Shown in pieces: positions 1-7,198 of a DNA stretch of 64,000 nucleotides; the stretch's first letter is position 1, and each line of letters begins with the position of its first letter. Both the position numbers and the translations under genes were made by a program. The notes beneath the pieces were generated by a model. It was not told the origin of the DNA, did no database searches, and was given only the letters and a program-made list of their open reading frames with translations. This DNA comes from Aphodovivens avicola (lineage in GTDB: Bacteria; Actinomycetota; Coriobacteriia; Coriobacteriales; Eggerthellaceae): contig DVGW01000030.1 in assembly GCA_018712515.1 (NCBI GenBank), positions 59,513-123,512 of the forward strand, given 5' to 3'.

Positions 1-63
1 CCGCCTCGGTGGCAAGACGGCCGCTTGTCCGGCCTCCGCGCACAACGAGAGGAAAGAGACGCC

Positions 64-1305
64 ATGCAGCTCACCGACGAACAGTTCTCCCTGCTGAAAG
101 ACCAGTTCCGCACGCTCAAGGACCGCTCCCCGTTCTATGCCAAGAAGTTCGAGGGCATTGACCTGGCCGACGTGCAGACCCAGGCCGATTTCGAGAAGCT
201 GCCCTTCTCGGAAAAGGCCGACCTGCGCGCCGCCTATCCGCTGGGGTTGCAGGCGGTCCCCGACGAGGAGGTCGTGCGCATCCACAGCTCCTCGGGCACC
301 ACGGGCACGCCGGTCATCATCCCCTACACCCAGCAGGACGTCACCGACTGGGCCATCCAGTTCGCGCGCTGCTACGAGACGGCGGGCATCACCAACACCG
401 ACCGCATCCAGATCACGCCGGGCTACGGCCTGTGGACGGCGGGCATCGGCTTCCAGCTGGGCGCCGAGCGCCTGGGCGCGATGGCCATCCCGATGGGTCC
501 GGGCAACACCGAGAAGCAGCTGCAGATGATGCAGGACCTCAAATCCACCGTGCTCGGCGCCACGAGCTCGTATGCGCTGCTGCTCGCCGAGGAGATCAAC
601 GAGCGCGGCCTGCGCGACAAGATCCACCTGCGCAAGGGCGTCATCGGCTCGGAGCGATGGGGCGAGAAGATGCGCCGCCGCATCGAGAACGAGCTGGGCG
701 TGGAGATCTTCGACATCTACGGCCTCACCGAGGTCTACGGCCCCGGCATCGGCATCTCGTGCCACGAGCACGCGGGCATGCACGTGTGGAGCGACTACGT
801 CTACATCGAGATCGTCAACCCCGACACGGGCGAGGTGCTACCCGACGGCGAGACGGGCGAGCTGGTGCTCACGACGCTGCGTAAGCAGGGCGCGCCGCTC
901 ATCCGCTACCGTACGCACGACCTCACGCGCATCATTCCCGGCGCCTGCAAGTGCGCGCACGGCGACAAACATCCGCGCATCGACACGCTGGTCGGCCGCA
1001 CCGACGACATGTTCAAGGTCAAGGGCTGCAACATGTTCCCGGCGCAGGTGGAGGACGTCATCGCCATCACCAGCGGCGCCAGCTCCGAGTATCAGGTGAT
1101 GATCGAGAACATCTCGGGCCGCGACGTGCTGACCGTGCTGTTCGAGACGCCGCTCGAAGGCGACGAGAAGAAGCGCTGCGAGGAGGAGCTCGCCGGCATC
1201 TTCAAGGCGAAGATCGGCTGCACCCCCGACGCCGTCGGCGTGCCGATGGGCGAGCTGCCGCGCAGCGAGAAGAAGACCAAGCGCATCTTCGACAGCCGCT
1301 ACTAG
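64..1305 (+). CDS. Phenylacetate-CoA ligase-like adenylate-forming enzyme
   Basis: A 413-aa member of the ANL superfamily, PaaK type, expected to activate an aryl-acetate-like acid to its CoA thioester through an acyl-adenylate. The AMP-binding P-loop SSSGTTGTP lies near residue 76, the motif YGLTEVYGPG near residue 219, and the C-terminal half has RYRTHDLTR and the hinge/lid stretch VGRTDDMFKVKG. Length is close to the usual 430 aa for PaaK. ATG at 64 is preferred because GAGAGGAAAGAG lies just before it; an upstream TTG at 25 lacks such a site. In anaerobes such genes often accompany indolepyruvate ferredoxin oxidoreductase, but upstream DNA is outside the window. The exact acyl substrate cannot be read from sequence. 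Confidence 0.9.
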   Translation: MQLTDEQFSLLKDQFRTLKDRSPFYAKKFEGIDLADVQTQADFEKLPFSEKADLRAAYPLGLQAVPDEEVVRIHSSSGTTGTPVIIPYTQQDVTDWAIQFARCYETAGITNTDRIQITPGYGLWTAGIGFQLGAERLGAMAIPMGPGNTEKQLQMMQDLKSTVLGATSSYALLLAEEINERGLRDKIHLRKGVIGSERWGEKMRRRIENELGVEIFDIYGLTEVYGPGIGISCHEHAGMHVWSDYVYIEIVNPDTGEVLPDGETGELVLTTLRKQGAPLIRYRTHDLTRIIPGACKCAHGDKHPRIDTLVGRTDDMFKVKGCNMFPAQVEDVIAITSGASSEYQVMIENISGRDVLTVLFETPLEGDEKKRCEEELAGIFKAKIGCTPDAVGVPMGELPRSEKKTKRIFDSRY

Positions 1306-1333
1306 GTTCCCGCACAGCGCCCGGCACCACGTA

Positions 1334-1366
1334 AATGAGAAAAAGGGACAGTCACTTTTTCTCATT
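1334..1366. repeat. Palindrome of the GAGAAAAAGGGAC family
   Basis: A perfect 12-bp inverted repeat (AATGAGAAAAAG / CTTTTTCTCATT) with the 9-nt loop GGACAGTCA lies just after the stop of the ligase gene. It can act as a hairpin for either strand. It shares its core with the larger palindromes at 7128-7189 and 15293-15365, so it looks like a short member of a dispersed REP-like family rather than a one-off terminator. Confidence 0.7.
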
Positions 1367-1462
1367 CGGCGGCTCGCCGCCGCGGGGTGCGGCGAGCCGT
1401 TCCGCCTCTTGTGATAGTATGGAGCGCTGTTCGGTTACGTCGTCGTTTGGAAAAGACCTGCT

Positions 1463-2260
1463 TTGAGATCCATTGCGCTTCAGAAGGTTCGCAACGTGCG
1501 CGATTTGGGCGGCATCCCCGTCGGGGATGGTCGCGCCGTCGCGCCGGGACTCTTCTTCCGCGGCGCAGCGCTCAACGAGGCGACGCCGGATGACCAGGCG
1601 GTCCTCTTCGACGATCTGGGCATATCCTGCGTCATCGACGTGCGTTGCGGCTGGGAGCGCGAGGCCAAGCCCGATGTGGCGGTGCCCGGCGTCGAGAACC
1701 TCCACATCCCTTTCTTCGACCTCGAGAAGGTTGGCGTCGAATACACCGAGCCGGCGGCAGGCACCAAGGTGGTCGGTCGCGACGTGGCGTGCGATCCGCC
1801 GCGCTTCTACGGTGCGCTTTCCAACGTGCTGACGGCGGGTCAGATGCGCGAAGCCGTCCATTGCGCGTTTTCCCACGCACTTGAGGGGAAGCCCGTCTAT
1901 CTCCATTGCAGCGGTGGCAAGGACCGAGCGGGCATCCTCGCGATGCTCATCCTCACCATCCTGGGCGCGGAGCGGGAGGCGGTGCTCGAGGATTATCTGC
2001 TGACCAACGAGTCGCGCGACCGCCATTACGACAAGGAGTTCCAGCGCTTTCTGCGTTTCGCCGACGGCAACGAGGAGCTGGCGCGCAAGCTCACGCTCGC
2101 CCACCGCGCCAATCCCGAGAACCTGCAGGCGTTCTACGATTCGCTCGAGGCGCGCTACGGCGGCATGGAGGCGTTCATCGTCGAGGTGCTGCAGATCGAC
2201 CGTCACTACCGCGCCCGCCTGAAGGAGCGTCTGACGCTTCCTGCATCGCAGCGCCGGTGA
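1463..2260 (+). CDS. Tyrosine-protein phosphatase (Y_phosphatase3 type)
   Basis: A 265-aa protein of the bacterial protein tyrosine/serine phosphatase family (LipA/PtpB-like). The N-terminus VRDLGGIP is the typical 'N-R-D-L-G-G' opening. The P-loop HCSGGKDRAG near residues 149-158 provides the nucleophilic cysteine and the arginine of the CX5R motif. A conserved DVR (residues 60-62) follows the FRG motif, and LTNE occurs late as in family members. Translation most likely starts at TTG 1463, since no ATG precedes the conserved N-terminus. The gene converges on the kinase-like gene at 2428 and the two are separated by a perfect 26-bp palindrome. The substrate is unknown; related proteins dephosphorylate phosphotyrosine or phosphoinositides. 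Confidence 0.85.
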   Translation: MRSIALQKVRNVRDLGGIPVGDGRAVAPGLFFRGAALNEATPDDQAVLFDDLGISCVIDVRCGWEREAKPDVAVPGVENLHIPFFDLEKVGVEYTEPAAGTKVVGRDVACDPPRFYGALSNVLTAGQMREAVHCAFSHALEGKPVYLHCSGGKDRAGILAMLILTILGAEREAVLEDYLLTNESRDRHYDKEFQRFLRFADGNEELARKLTLAHRANPENLQAFYDSLEARYGGMEAFIVEVLQIDRHYRARLKERLTLPASQRR

Positions 2261-2304
2261 CTTCCGTATAGCGTCGCCGACGGTCGGATTGTGAGACAGC
2301 CTTC

Positions 2305-2369
2305 GCCGATCCTCGACCGAAATGCGGAATAAACTCCCTCTCAATTCCGCATTTCGGTCGAGGATCGGC
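2305..2369. repeat. Perfect 26-bp inverted repeat between convergent genes
   Basis: Arms 2305-2330 and 2344-2369 are exact reverse complements (core GACCGAAATGCGGAAT) around a 13-nt A/C-rich loop. It lies between the phosphatase gene and the oppositely oriented kinase-like gene. There is no U-tract on either strand, so a classical terminator is doubtful. A bidirectional RNA-end-protecting hairpin or a mobile palindrome are alternatives. Confidence 0.8.
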
Positions 2370-2427
2370 CGCCTTGGGCGATTTTGGGCATCTTCGTGCT
2401 GCCCGCTGCCCTTACGGCGCTGCTGTT

Positions 2428-3513
2428 TTACAGCCCAAAGCAGTCCCGTGCCAACATCTCCATGAACTCGTCCGACAGATAGGCGGGGAATTTCCTCCGC
2501 GTGCGCTCGGTCATGTGCCCTTCGGCACGGCCCAGGTAGACGGGCAGCGTCTTGCAGAACCACGTCGTGCTGCGCAGTGCCGTCATCATGCGGAACGCGC
2601 GGAATCGCGCATCGAAGCCCCCGCGCGGGAACCGCCCGTCGACGGCGCGCCAGTACTCCTCGACGACTCCGTCCGCTTGGTCGGCTGTGAAAAGGAACTC
2701 GCTATCCCAGAACGTGGTGGTGGGGGCCACGAAGTAGGCCAGATCCTGTGCGACCTCGCCGAGGATGGGTCGCTCCCAGTCCACGAAGAATCCCGGATCG
2801 CGCCGCCAACCCGGCGTGTCGGCGGCAGCGGCGGCGGCGGATTCCCGCGGGATGAGGAAATGCGCCGCAAGCGTCTCGGTGTTGACGATGTGCCGGCATT
2901 CTTCCGGGTCGGAGGGCGTGTTCAACGCCGATTGCGCCGCGGCGATGAAGCGCTCGGTCCAGCGCGTGAGGCGTGCGTCCTCGCATCCGGATGCGCGGTA
3001 CGCTTCGAAGCGCGCGATGCACTCGTCGAAGAGCCCGCGCAAGGGGTCGGCGGAGCGATGGAGGGGGCAGCGCTCGACGTCGTCGACGCGCACCGCATGG
3101 AGGTCGGCCATGAGCTGCGCCGCGCATTTCAAATCGCCCGGCCTCAGATGGTCGAAATCGAGCGGATCCCCCTCGCAGAAGCTCTCGGCGAGCGCTCCCT
3201 CGCCCGGCGCGTCGGGCGAGTCGTCCAGGTAGAGCGGACGGGGAGCCCGCCCGCTCGGCTCGAGCAGCGTGAGCGCGGCGAACTCGTAGGCGATCTGGTT
3301 GTCGTGGAAGGGTTGCGGCGCGACGTTGATGCGCAGGACGAAGCTCCGCCCGCTGTCCGGATCGTCGAAGCGGAAGTTGCGGTTGTGCTCGCCTTCGCCC
3401 AGATAGCGCGGTTCGAGGTCGGCGTCGTCGGCGATGCCGAGCGCCCGGCGCAACGCCGTATTGCCCGCAAGGTAGCGGGCCGCCACATCCTTGTCGCGCT
3501 CGTCGTGCGCCAT
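2428..3513 (-). CDS. Aminoglycoside/choline kinase-like phosphotransferase
   Basis: A 361-aa APH-fold small-molecule kinase. The glycine-loop equivalent YLGEGEHNRNFRF sits near residue 35, followed by FVLRINV with the ATP-binding lysine replaced by arginine. The C-terminal half has the FVDWERP motif, a version of the 'ID(W/F)E' metal-binding segment; the usual Brenner HxD catalytic loop is not obvious. Start ATG at 3513 is chosen because GGGAGGA lies 6 nt upstream; ATG at 3549 is possible but has no clear ribosome site. The substrate (choline, aminoglycoside, sugar or amino alcohol) cannot be determined. It is divergent from the symporter gene that follows. Confidence 0.75.
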   Translation of the reverse strand: MAHDERDKDVAARYLAGNTALRRALGIADDADLEPRYLGEGEHNRNFRFDDPDSGRSFVLRINVAPQPFHDNQIAYEFAALTLLEPSGRAPRPLYLDDSPDAPGEGALAESFCEGDPLDFDHLRPGDLKCAAQLMADLHAVRVDDVERCPLHRSADPLRGLFDECIARFEAYRASGCEDARLTRWTERFIAAAQSALNTPSDPEECRHIVNTETLAAHFLIPRESAAAAAADTPGWRRDPGFFVDWERPILGEVAQDLAYFVAPTTTFWDSEFLFTADQADGVVEEYWRAVDGRFPRGGFDARFRAFRMMTALRSTTWFCKTLPVYLGRAEGHMTERTRRKFPAYLSDEFMEMLARDCFGL

Positions 3514-3658
3514 CGCGCGTCCTCCCCACCCGTTCTTCTCGGTTGCCATTCGCAGGGTTCCATTGTATCGGGAGGCGCGTCTCTCGTGCCGGGTCGAAAC
3601 ATGCGATCGGTAATCATTTCGCAACATGCCGCGCGGCCAGGTATGGTACAGTCTGTCC

Positions 3659-3778
3659 ATGCATTGTTCAGGAGGACATACCGCCATCGCCCGCCGCGCG
3701 CTCGATCGCGCTGGCATCGCCGCGTCCTCCTTCTCCGGGGCCTCTTTCGCCTATCTGTATTCCTATCGATATCTGTAG
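3659..3778 (+). CDS. Putative tyrosine-rich leader peptide upstream of symporter
   Basis: A 39-aa ORF starts at ATG 3659 and ends at 3778, 185 nt before the symporter start. Its C-terminus reads YLYSYRYL, i.e. four Tyr codons in eight, all TAT although the genome is GC-rich, just before the stop. A -10-like TATGGT lies around 3642, which would make the ORF almost leaderless. A strong AGGAGG sits inside the ORF at about 3670, so translation might instead begin at a non-canonical codon downstream. Small hairpins (AACCGCTTGGTT, GCCGCCGCTGGGCGGC) follow before the symporter. This arrangement resembles amino-acid attenuation leaders; function is inferred only. Confidence 0.4.
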   Translation: MHCSGGHTAIARRALDRAGIAASSFSGASFAYLYSYRYL

Positions 3779-3963
3779 CACATGGGCTTGCCCGTGATGC
3801 TGCCGTGCATGCGCGTAGCGTAGAGTTCGGCTCGTCGCAGGCCAAGGTCATGTGCGCCTCCGCAACCGCTTGGTTGCCGGGATCCGCGCGCTCTCGCGCC
3901 GTCGGCATCCAGGGTGTCCGCAACCGCCGCCGCTGGGCGGCCCTCTGGATAGGAATACCTCTC

Positions 3964-5556
3964 ATGATCGAAAAAGTATGCATGGTGCTCATCTTCATCG
4001 GCGTGGCCGTGGGCGTGGGCATCTACTGCCGCAAATCGACGTCCACCGTCGACGGGTTCGTGCTGGGCGGCCGCAACGTCGGCCCGTGGATGAGCGCGTT
4101 CGCCTACGGGACCAGCTACTTCTCGGCTGTCGTGTTCGTCGGCTACGCCGGCCAGTTCGGCTTCAAGTACGGCATCGCCGCCGTGTGGGCGGGCATCGGC
4201 AACGCCATCCTGGGCTCGCTTCTGGCTTGGTGGGTGCTCGGTCCGCGCACGCGCGAGATGACGCACCGCCTGGGCGCCCAGACGATGCCGGAGTTCTTCG
4301 GTCTGCGCTACCAATCCAAGGCGCTGCGCATCGCGTCGGCGGCTATCATCTTCGTCTTCCTCATCCCCTACACGGCATCGGTCTACAACGGCCTGTCGCG
4401 CCTGTTCGGGATGGCGTTCGGGCTGCCCTACGACGTGTGCGTCATCGGAATGGCAGTGGTGACGTGCATCTACGTTGTGGTCGGCGGCTACATGGCCACG
4501 GTCATGAACGACTTCATCCAGGGCATCGTGATGCTCATCGGCATCGTCGCGGTCATCGCGGCGGTCCTCGCCGGCAATGGCGGGTTCGCGGAGGCGATCA
4601 TCCAGCTCTCCCAGATCCCCGCCGAGGGCACGGCGCTCGAAGGAGCGTTCACCAGCATGTTCGGCCCGGACCTGTTCAACTTGCTCGGCGTGGTGGTCCT
4701 GACGAGCCTGGGCACGTGGGGTCTGCCGCAGATGGTCCAGAAGTTCTACGCGATCAAGAGCGGCCCGGCGGTCAAGCAGGGCGCCATCATCTCGACGTTG
4801 TTCGCGTTCGTGGTCGCGGGCGGATCGTACTTCCTGGGCGGGTTCGGCCGCCTGTACAGCGACCAGATCGAATACGCCGCCGACGGCACGCCCATCTACG
4901 ACTCCATCATCCCCACGATGCTCTCGTCGCTGCCCGACATCCTCATCGGCATCGTCATCGTGCTGGTGCTGTCCGCGTCGATGTCGACCCTCTCGTCGCT
5001 GGTGCTCACGTCGTCGTCGACGCTCACTATCGACGTGATCAAGGGCAACATCGTCAAGGACATGTCCGAGAAGAAGCAGCTTTCCTGCATGCGCGTGTTG
5101 CTGGTGCTGTTCATCATCGTGTCGGCCGTGATGGCGCTCGTGCAGTACCACTCGTCCATCGTGTTCATCGCGCAGCTGATGTCCTACTCGTGGGGCGCGC
5201 TCGCCGGCGCGTTTTTGGGCCCGTTCCTCTGGGGCCTCTACTCGGGCCGCATCTCCAAGGCGGCGGTGTGGTGCTCGTTCGCCATAGGCGTGGGGCTGAC
5301 GGTGGTCAACATGGCGCTGGGCTTCGCCGGCACGCCGCTCATCGCCTCGCCCATCAACTGCGGAGCGCTGTGCATGCTGCTCTCGCTCGTCGTCGTGCCG
5401 CTGGTGAGCCTGGTCACCAAGCCGGTTCCTTTCGAGGTGAATCCGCCCACGCTGCAGGGCGCCATCGATCGCGAGTTCCAGCACGAGCTCGACGTGGAGG
5501 CGACGGTCGAGAAGCCGTTCGAGAAGGTGTACCGCCGAGCAAGCGAGGAAGCCTAG
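3964..5556 (+). CDS. Sodium:solute symporter (SSS family)
   Basis: A 530-aa integral membrane protein of the SSS (PutP/PanF-like) family with about 13 hydrophobic segments. The N-terminal region has the family signature GFVLGGRNVGPWMSAFAYGTSYFSA (read here in two parts: FVLGGRNVG and AFAYGTSYFSA), and the central segment contains the ASMSTLSSLV motif typical of the Na2 site helix. The C-terminus is cytoplasmic and charged. It would import a small organic solute with sodium. The start ATG is at 3964, preceded by AGGAAT; the open frame continues far upstream, but that part overlaps the divergent gene and has no membrane character. The tyrosine-rich ORF upstream hints at an amino-acid substrate or regulation, but this is inference. 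Confidence 0.88.
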   Translation: MIEKVCMVLIFIGVAVGVGIYCRKSTSTVDGFVLGGRNVGPWMSAFAYGTSYFSAVVFVGYAGQFGFKYGIAAVWAGIGNAILGSLLAWWVLGPRTREMTHRLGAQTMPEFFGLRYQSKALRIASAAIIFVFLIPYTASVYNGLSRLFGMAFGLPYDVCVIGMAVVTCIYVVVGGYMATVMNDFIQGIVMLIGIVAVIAAVLAGNGGFAEAIIQLSQIPAEGTALEGAFTSMFGPDLFNLLGVVVLTSLGTWGLPQMVQKFYAIKSGPAVKQGAIISTLFAFVVAGGSYFLGGFGRLYSDQIEYAADGTPIYDSIIPTMLSSLPDILIGIVIVLVLSASMSTLSSLVLTSSSTLTIDVIKGNIVKDMSEKKQLSCMRVLLVLFIIVSAVMALVQYHSSIVFIAQLMSYSWGALAGAFLGPFLWGLYSGRISKAAVWCSFAIGVGLTVVNMALGFAGTPLIASPINCGALCMLLSLVVVPLVSLVTKPVPFEVNPPTLQGAIDREFQHELDVEATVEKPFEKVYRRASEEA

Positions 5557-5613
5557 GACAAGCCGCCTCTCTCAAGGGAGGCGGCAAATTTGCGCCCTGC
5601 TCTGATAGAAAAC

Positions 5614-5700
5614 ATATCAATTGATATCTAGAATAGCCATTCACAGCTTGATATGATATGACTGTTTGAAAGGGGGATCTCAATGTCAATTGATATGACA
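5614..5700 (+). promoter_or_regulatory. Putative PezA-type operator with repeated TTGATAT half-sites
   Basis: The 14-bp perfect palindrome ATATCAATTGATAT is at 5614-5627. The same half-site TTGATAT recurs at 5648-5654 and again at 5690-5696, where it overlaps the first codons of the antitoxin gene. This spacing in an A/T-rich stretch directly upstream of an HTH antitoxin is what autoregulated toxin-antitoxin operons show. Binding by the antitoxin is inferred. Confidence 0.6.
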
Positions 5701-6252
5701 GCACAGGAAATCAAGGATATCCGCGGAAAGTACCAGATGTCGCGCAAGACGTTCTCGCGGCTGCTCGGCATCGGCGAGGCGAGCCTGGCGCGCTACGAGA
5801 GCGGCGGCAAGCCCACCAAGGCCAACGCCAACCTCATCCGCGCCGCCGAGAATCCGCGCTTCATGGCAGACTGCCTCAAACGCGACGGCGTCGCGCTGCC
5901 CGACAAGCAGCGCGCGAAAGCCGAGCAGATCGTGTACTCGATGGTCTATTTCGACGAGGAGGGCGAGATCATGGATATGACCGACATGTACCTGTTGACG
6001 CTGGAGCAGGAGATCCTCAACGAGCACGCCGCAAGCGTGATGGCGGATCTCGACAGGCTTGCGGAAGAGGCGGAGGAAAGCGGCGACGAAACGCTTTCGC
6101 TCGTTTTGAACGATATGGCGCTGTATATCGCGCAGGCGAAGTTTGAAATCACCGGAAAGGAGGGGCGCAGCAAAGAGTCTCTGGTGAAGATCCGCGCACA
6201 GATCGATTCGGTGCACGATATCGCGCTTCGATGCGTCGCGAGGGCAGCCTAA
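5683..6252 (+). CDS. HTH antitoxin of a PezAT-like toxin-antitoxin pair
   Basis: A 189-aa protein with an XRE-like helix-turn-helix in its first 60 residues (KYQMSRKTFSRLLGIGEASL then RYESGG) and a longer charged helical C-terminal part. It lies directly upstream of a zeta-type toxin, with the toxin ATG overlapping its stop by 1 nt, so the two are translationally coupled. Start ATG 5683 has AAAGGGGG just upstream. It should neutralise the toxin and repress the operon through the TTGATAT half-sites around its start. The HTH N-terminus resembles MqsA-type antitoxins more than classical PezA, so the subfamily is uncertain. Confidence 0.75.
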   Translation: MSIDMTAQEIKDIRGKYQMSRKTFSRLLGIGEASLARYESGGKPTKANANLIRAAENPRFMADCLKRDGVALPDKQRAKAEQIVYSMVYFDEEGEIMDMTDMYLLTLEQEILNEHAASVMADLDRLAEEAEESGDETLSLVLNDMALYIAQAKFEITGKEGRSKESLVKIRAQIDSVHDIALRCVARAA

Positions 6253-7058
6253 TGGAGAGGAACTACACGCAGGAAGAATTCAGGCGCGCCCGGAAAAAGA
6301 TCGTCGAGAAGCTTCTCGTCCCATCGGCGTTGCGTCCGGTCGATTCCCCCACGGCATTCTTGCTGGGAGGGCAGAGCGGGGCGGGAAAAACCACCTTGCA
6401 CGGCGTTTTGAGGGAACGTCTGGATGACAATGTCATCGTCATCAACGGCGACGAGTATCGTGCGAAGCATCCTCGTTACCGCGAATTCGATCGCGAGTAT
6501 GGTCCCGAATCCGTCAACCATACGGCTGAATGGGCGGGGCGCATGACAGAGGAGCTCATCGATACGCTTTCCCGCAAGAGCTACAACCTCATCATCGAGG
6601 GGACGCTGCGCACGGCGGAGGTTCCGACCAAAACGGCGACGCTTCTGCGCGAGAGGGGGTACGCGGTCTCTCTTGCCCTCATGGCGGTGAAGCCGGAAAT
6701 ATCGCTGATCAGCTACCAGATCCGCTATGAGGAGATGCGTATTGCGGGAACCGTCCCGCGCGCGACGGATCCCGCCCATCACAACAAGATCGTCCATGAT
6801 ATCGTGGGGAACCTGGCGGTGCTCGAAAGGTCGGGGCTGTTCGACGAGGTATTCCTGTACAACCGCGGCCGCGCCTGCCTTTTTCCTCGCGAAGGGGAGG
6901 GGCGTTCCGCCAGCGAGGTTCTTCACGAGGCGCTGTTCGGCGGCTGGACCGATGAGGAGCGCCAGCACAAGGAAGCGCTGGAGATCCGCCTTGCCCAGCT
7001 TCGCGCCCGCGCGGAGGAGCGGGAAGCCGAAGCGCGCCGGCGCTTCTTCGAGCGATAG
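6252..7058 (+). CDS. Zeta-toxin family protein (PezT-like kinase toxin)
   Basis: A 268-aa P-loop kinase of the zeta/PezT family, known to phosphorylate UDP-N-acetylglucosamine or related nucleotide sugars and so poison cell-wall synthesis. The Walker A motif GGQSGAGKTT is at residues 39-48 with Lys46. INGDEYR follows with Asp67 at the position of the catalytic aspartate of zeta toxins, then KHPRYREF as in the family. Further along, IEGTLR and an arginine-rich lid region are seen. ATG 6252 overlaps the antitoxin stop (TAATG); an upstream ATG at 6231 has no ribosome site. The last 40 residues form a charged coiled coil (RAEEREAEARRR). Confidence 0.85.
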   Translation: MERNYTQEEFRRARKKIVEKLLVPSALRPVDSPTAFLLGGQSGAGKTTLHGVLRERLDDNVIVINGDEYRAKHPRYREFDREYGPESVNHTAEWAGRMTEELIDTLSRKSYNLIIEGTLRTAEVPTKTATLLRERGYAVSLALMAVKPEISLISYQIRYEEMRIAGTVPRATDPAHHNKIVHDIVGNLAVLERSGLFDEVFLYNRGRACLFPREGEGRSASEVLHEALFGGWTDEERQHKEALEIRLAQLRARAEEREAEARRRFFER

Positions 7059-7127
7059 CGGATACCCACGCTTCGACTCTAAAGGCGGAGCGGAGTTTCG
7101 GCCTCTGCGTGAGCGGGGTCGAATGCG

Positions 7128-7189
7128 AAAAGGGGATGGGCGGTTTTGCTCGTTTGGAACAAAACGAGAAGAACCGCCCATCCCCTTTT
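7128..7189. repeat. Long palindrome of the AAAAGGGGATGGGCGGTT type
   Basis: The 18-bp arms AAAAGGGGATGGGCGGTT and its exact complement enclose a second stem CTCGTTT/AAACGAG. The layout matches the palindrome at 15293-15365. It lies between the toxin gene and the convergent transporter gene and could end transcription from both sides: the right arm ends in CCCCTTTT and the left arm gives the same on the other strand. Confidence 0.75.
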
Positions 7190-7198
7190 AGGATCCAG

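Noticed and set aside
2374..3963. A 530-codon upstream extension of the symporter frame
   Set aside because: It overlaps a well-supported opposite-strand kinase-like gene and has no membrane or domain character; the symporter starts at 3964.
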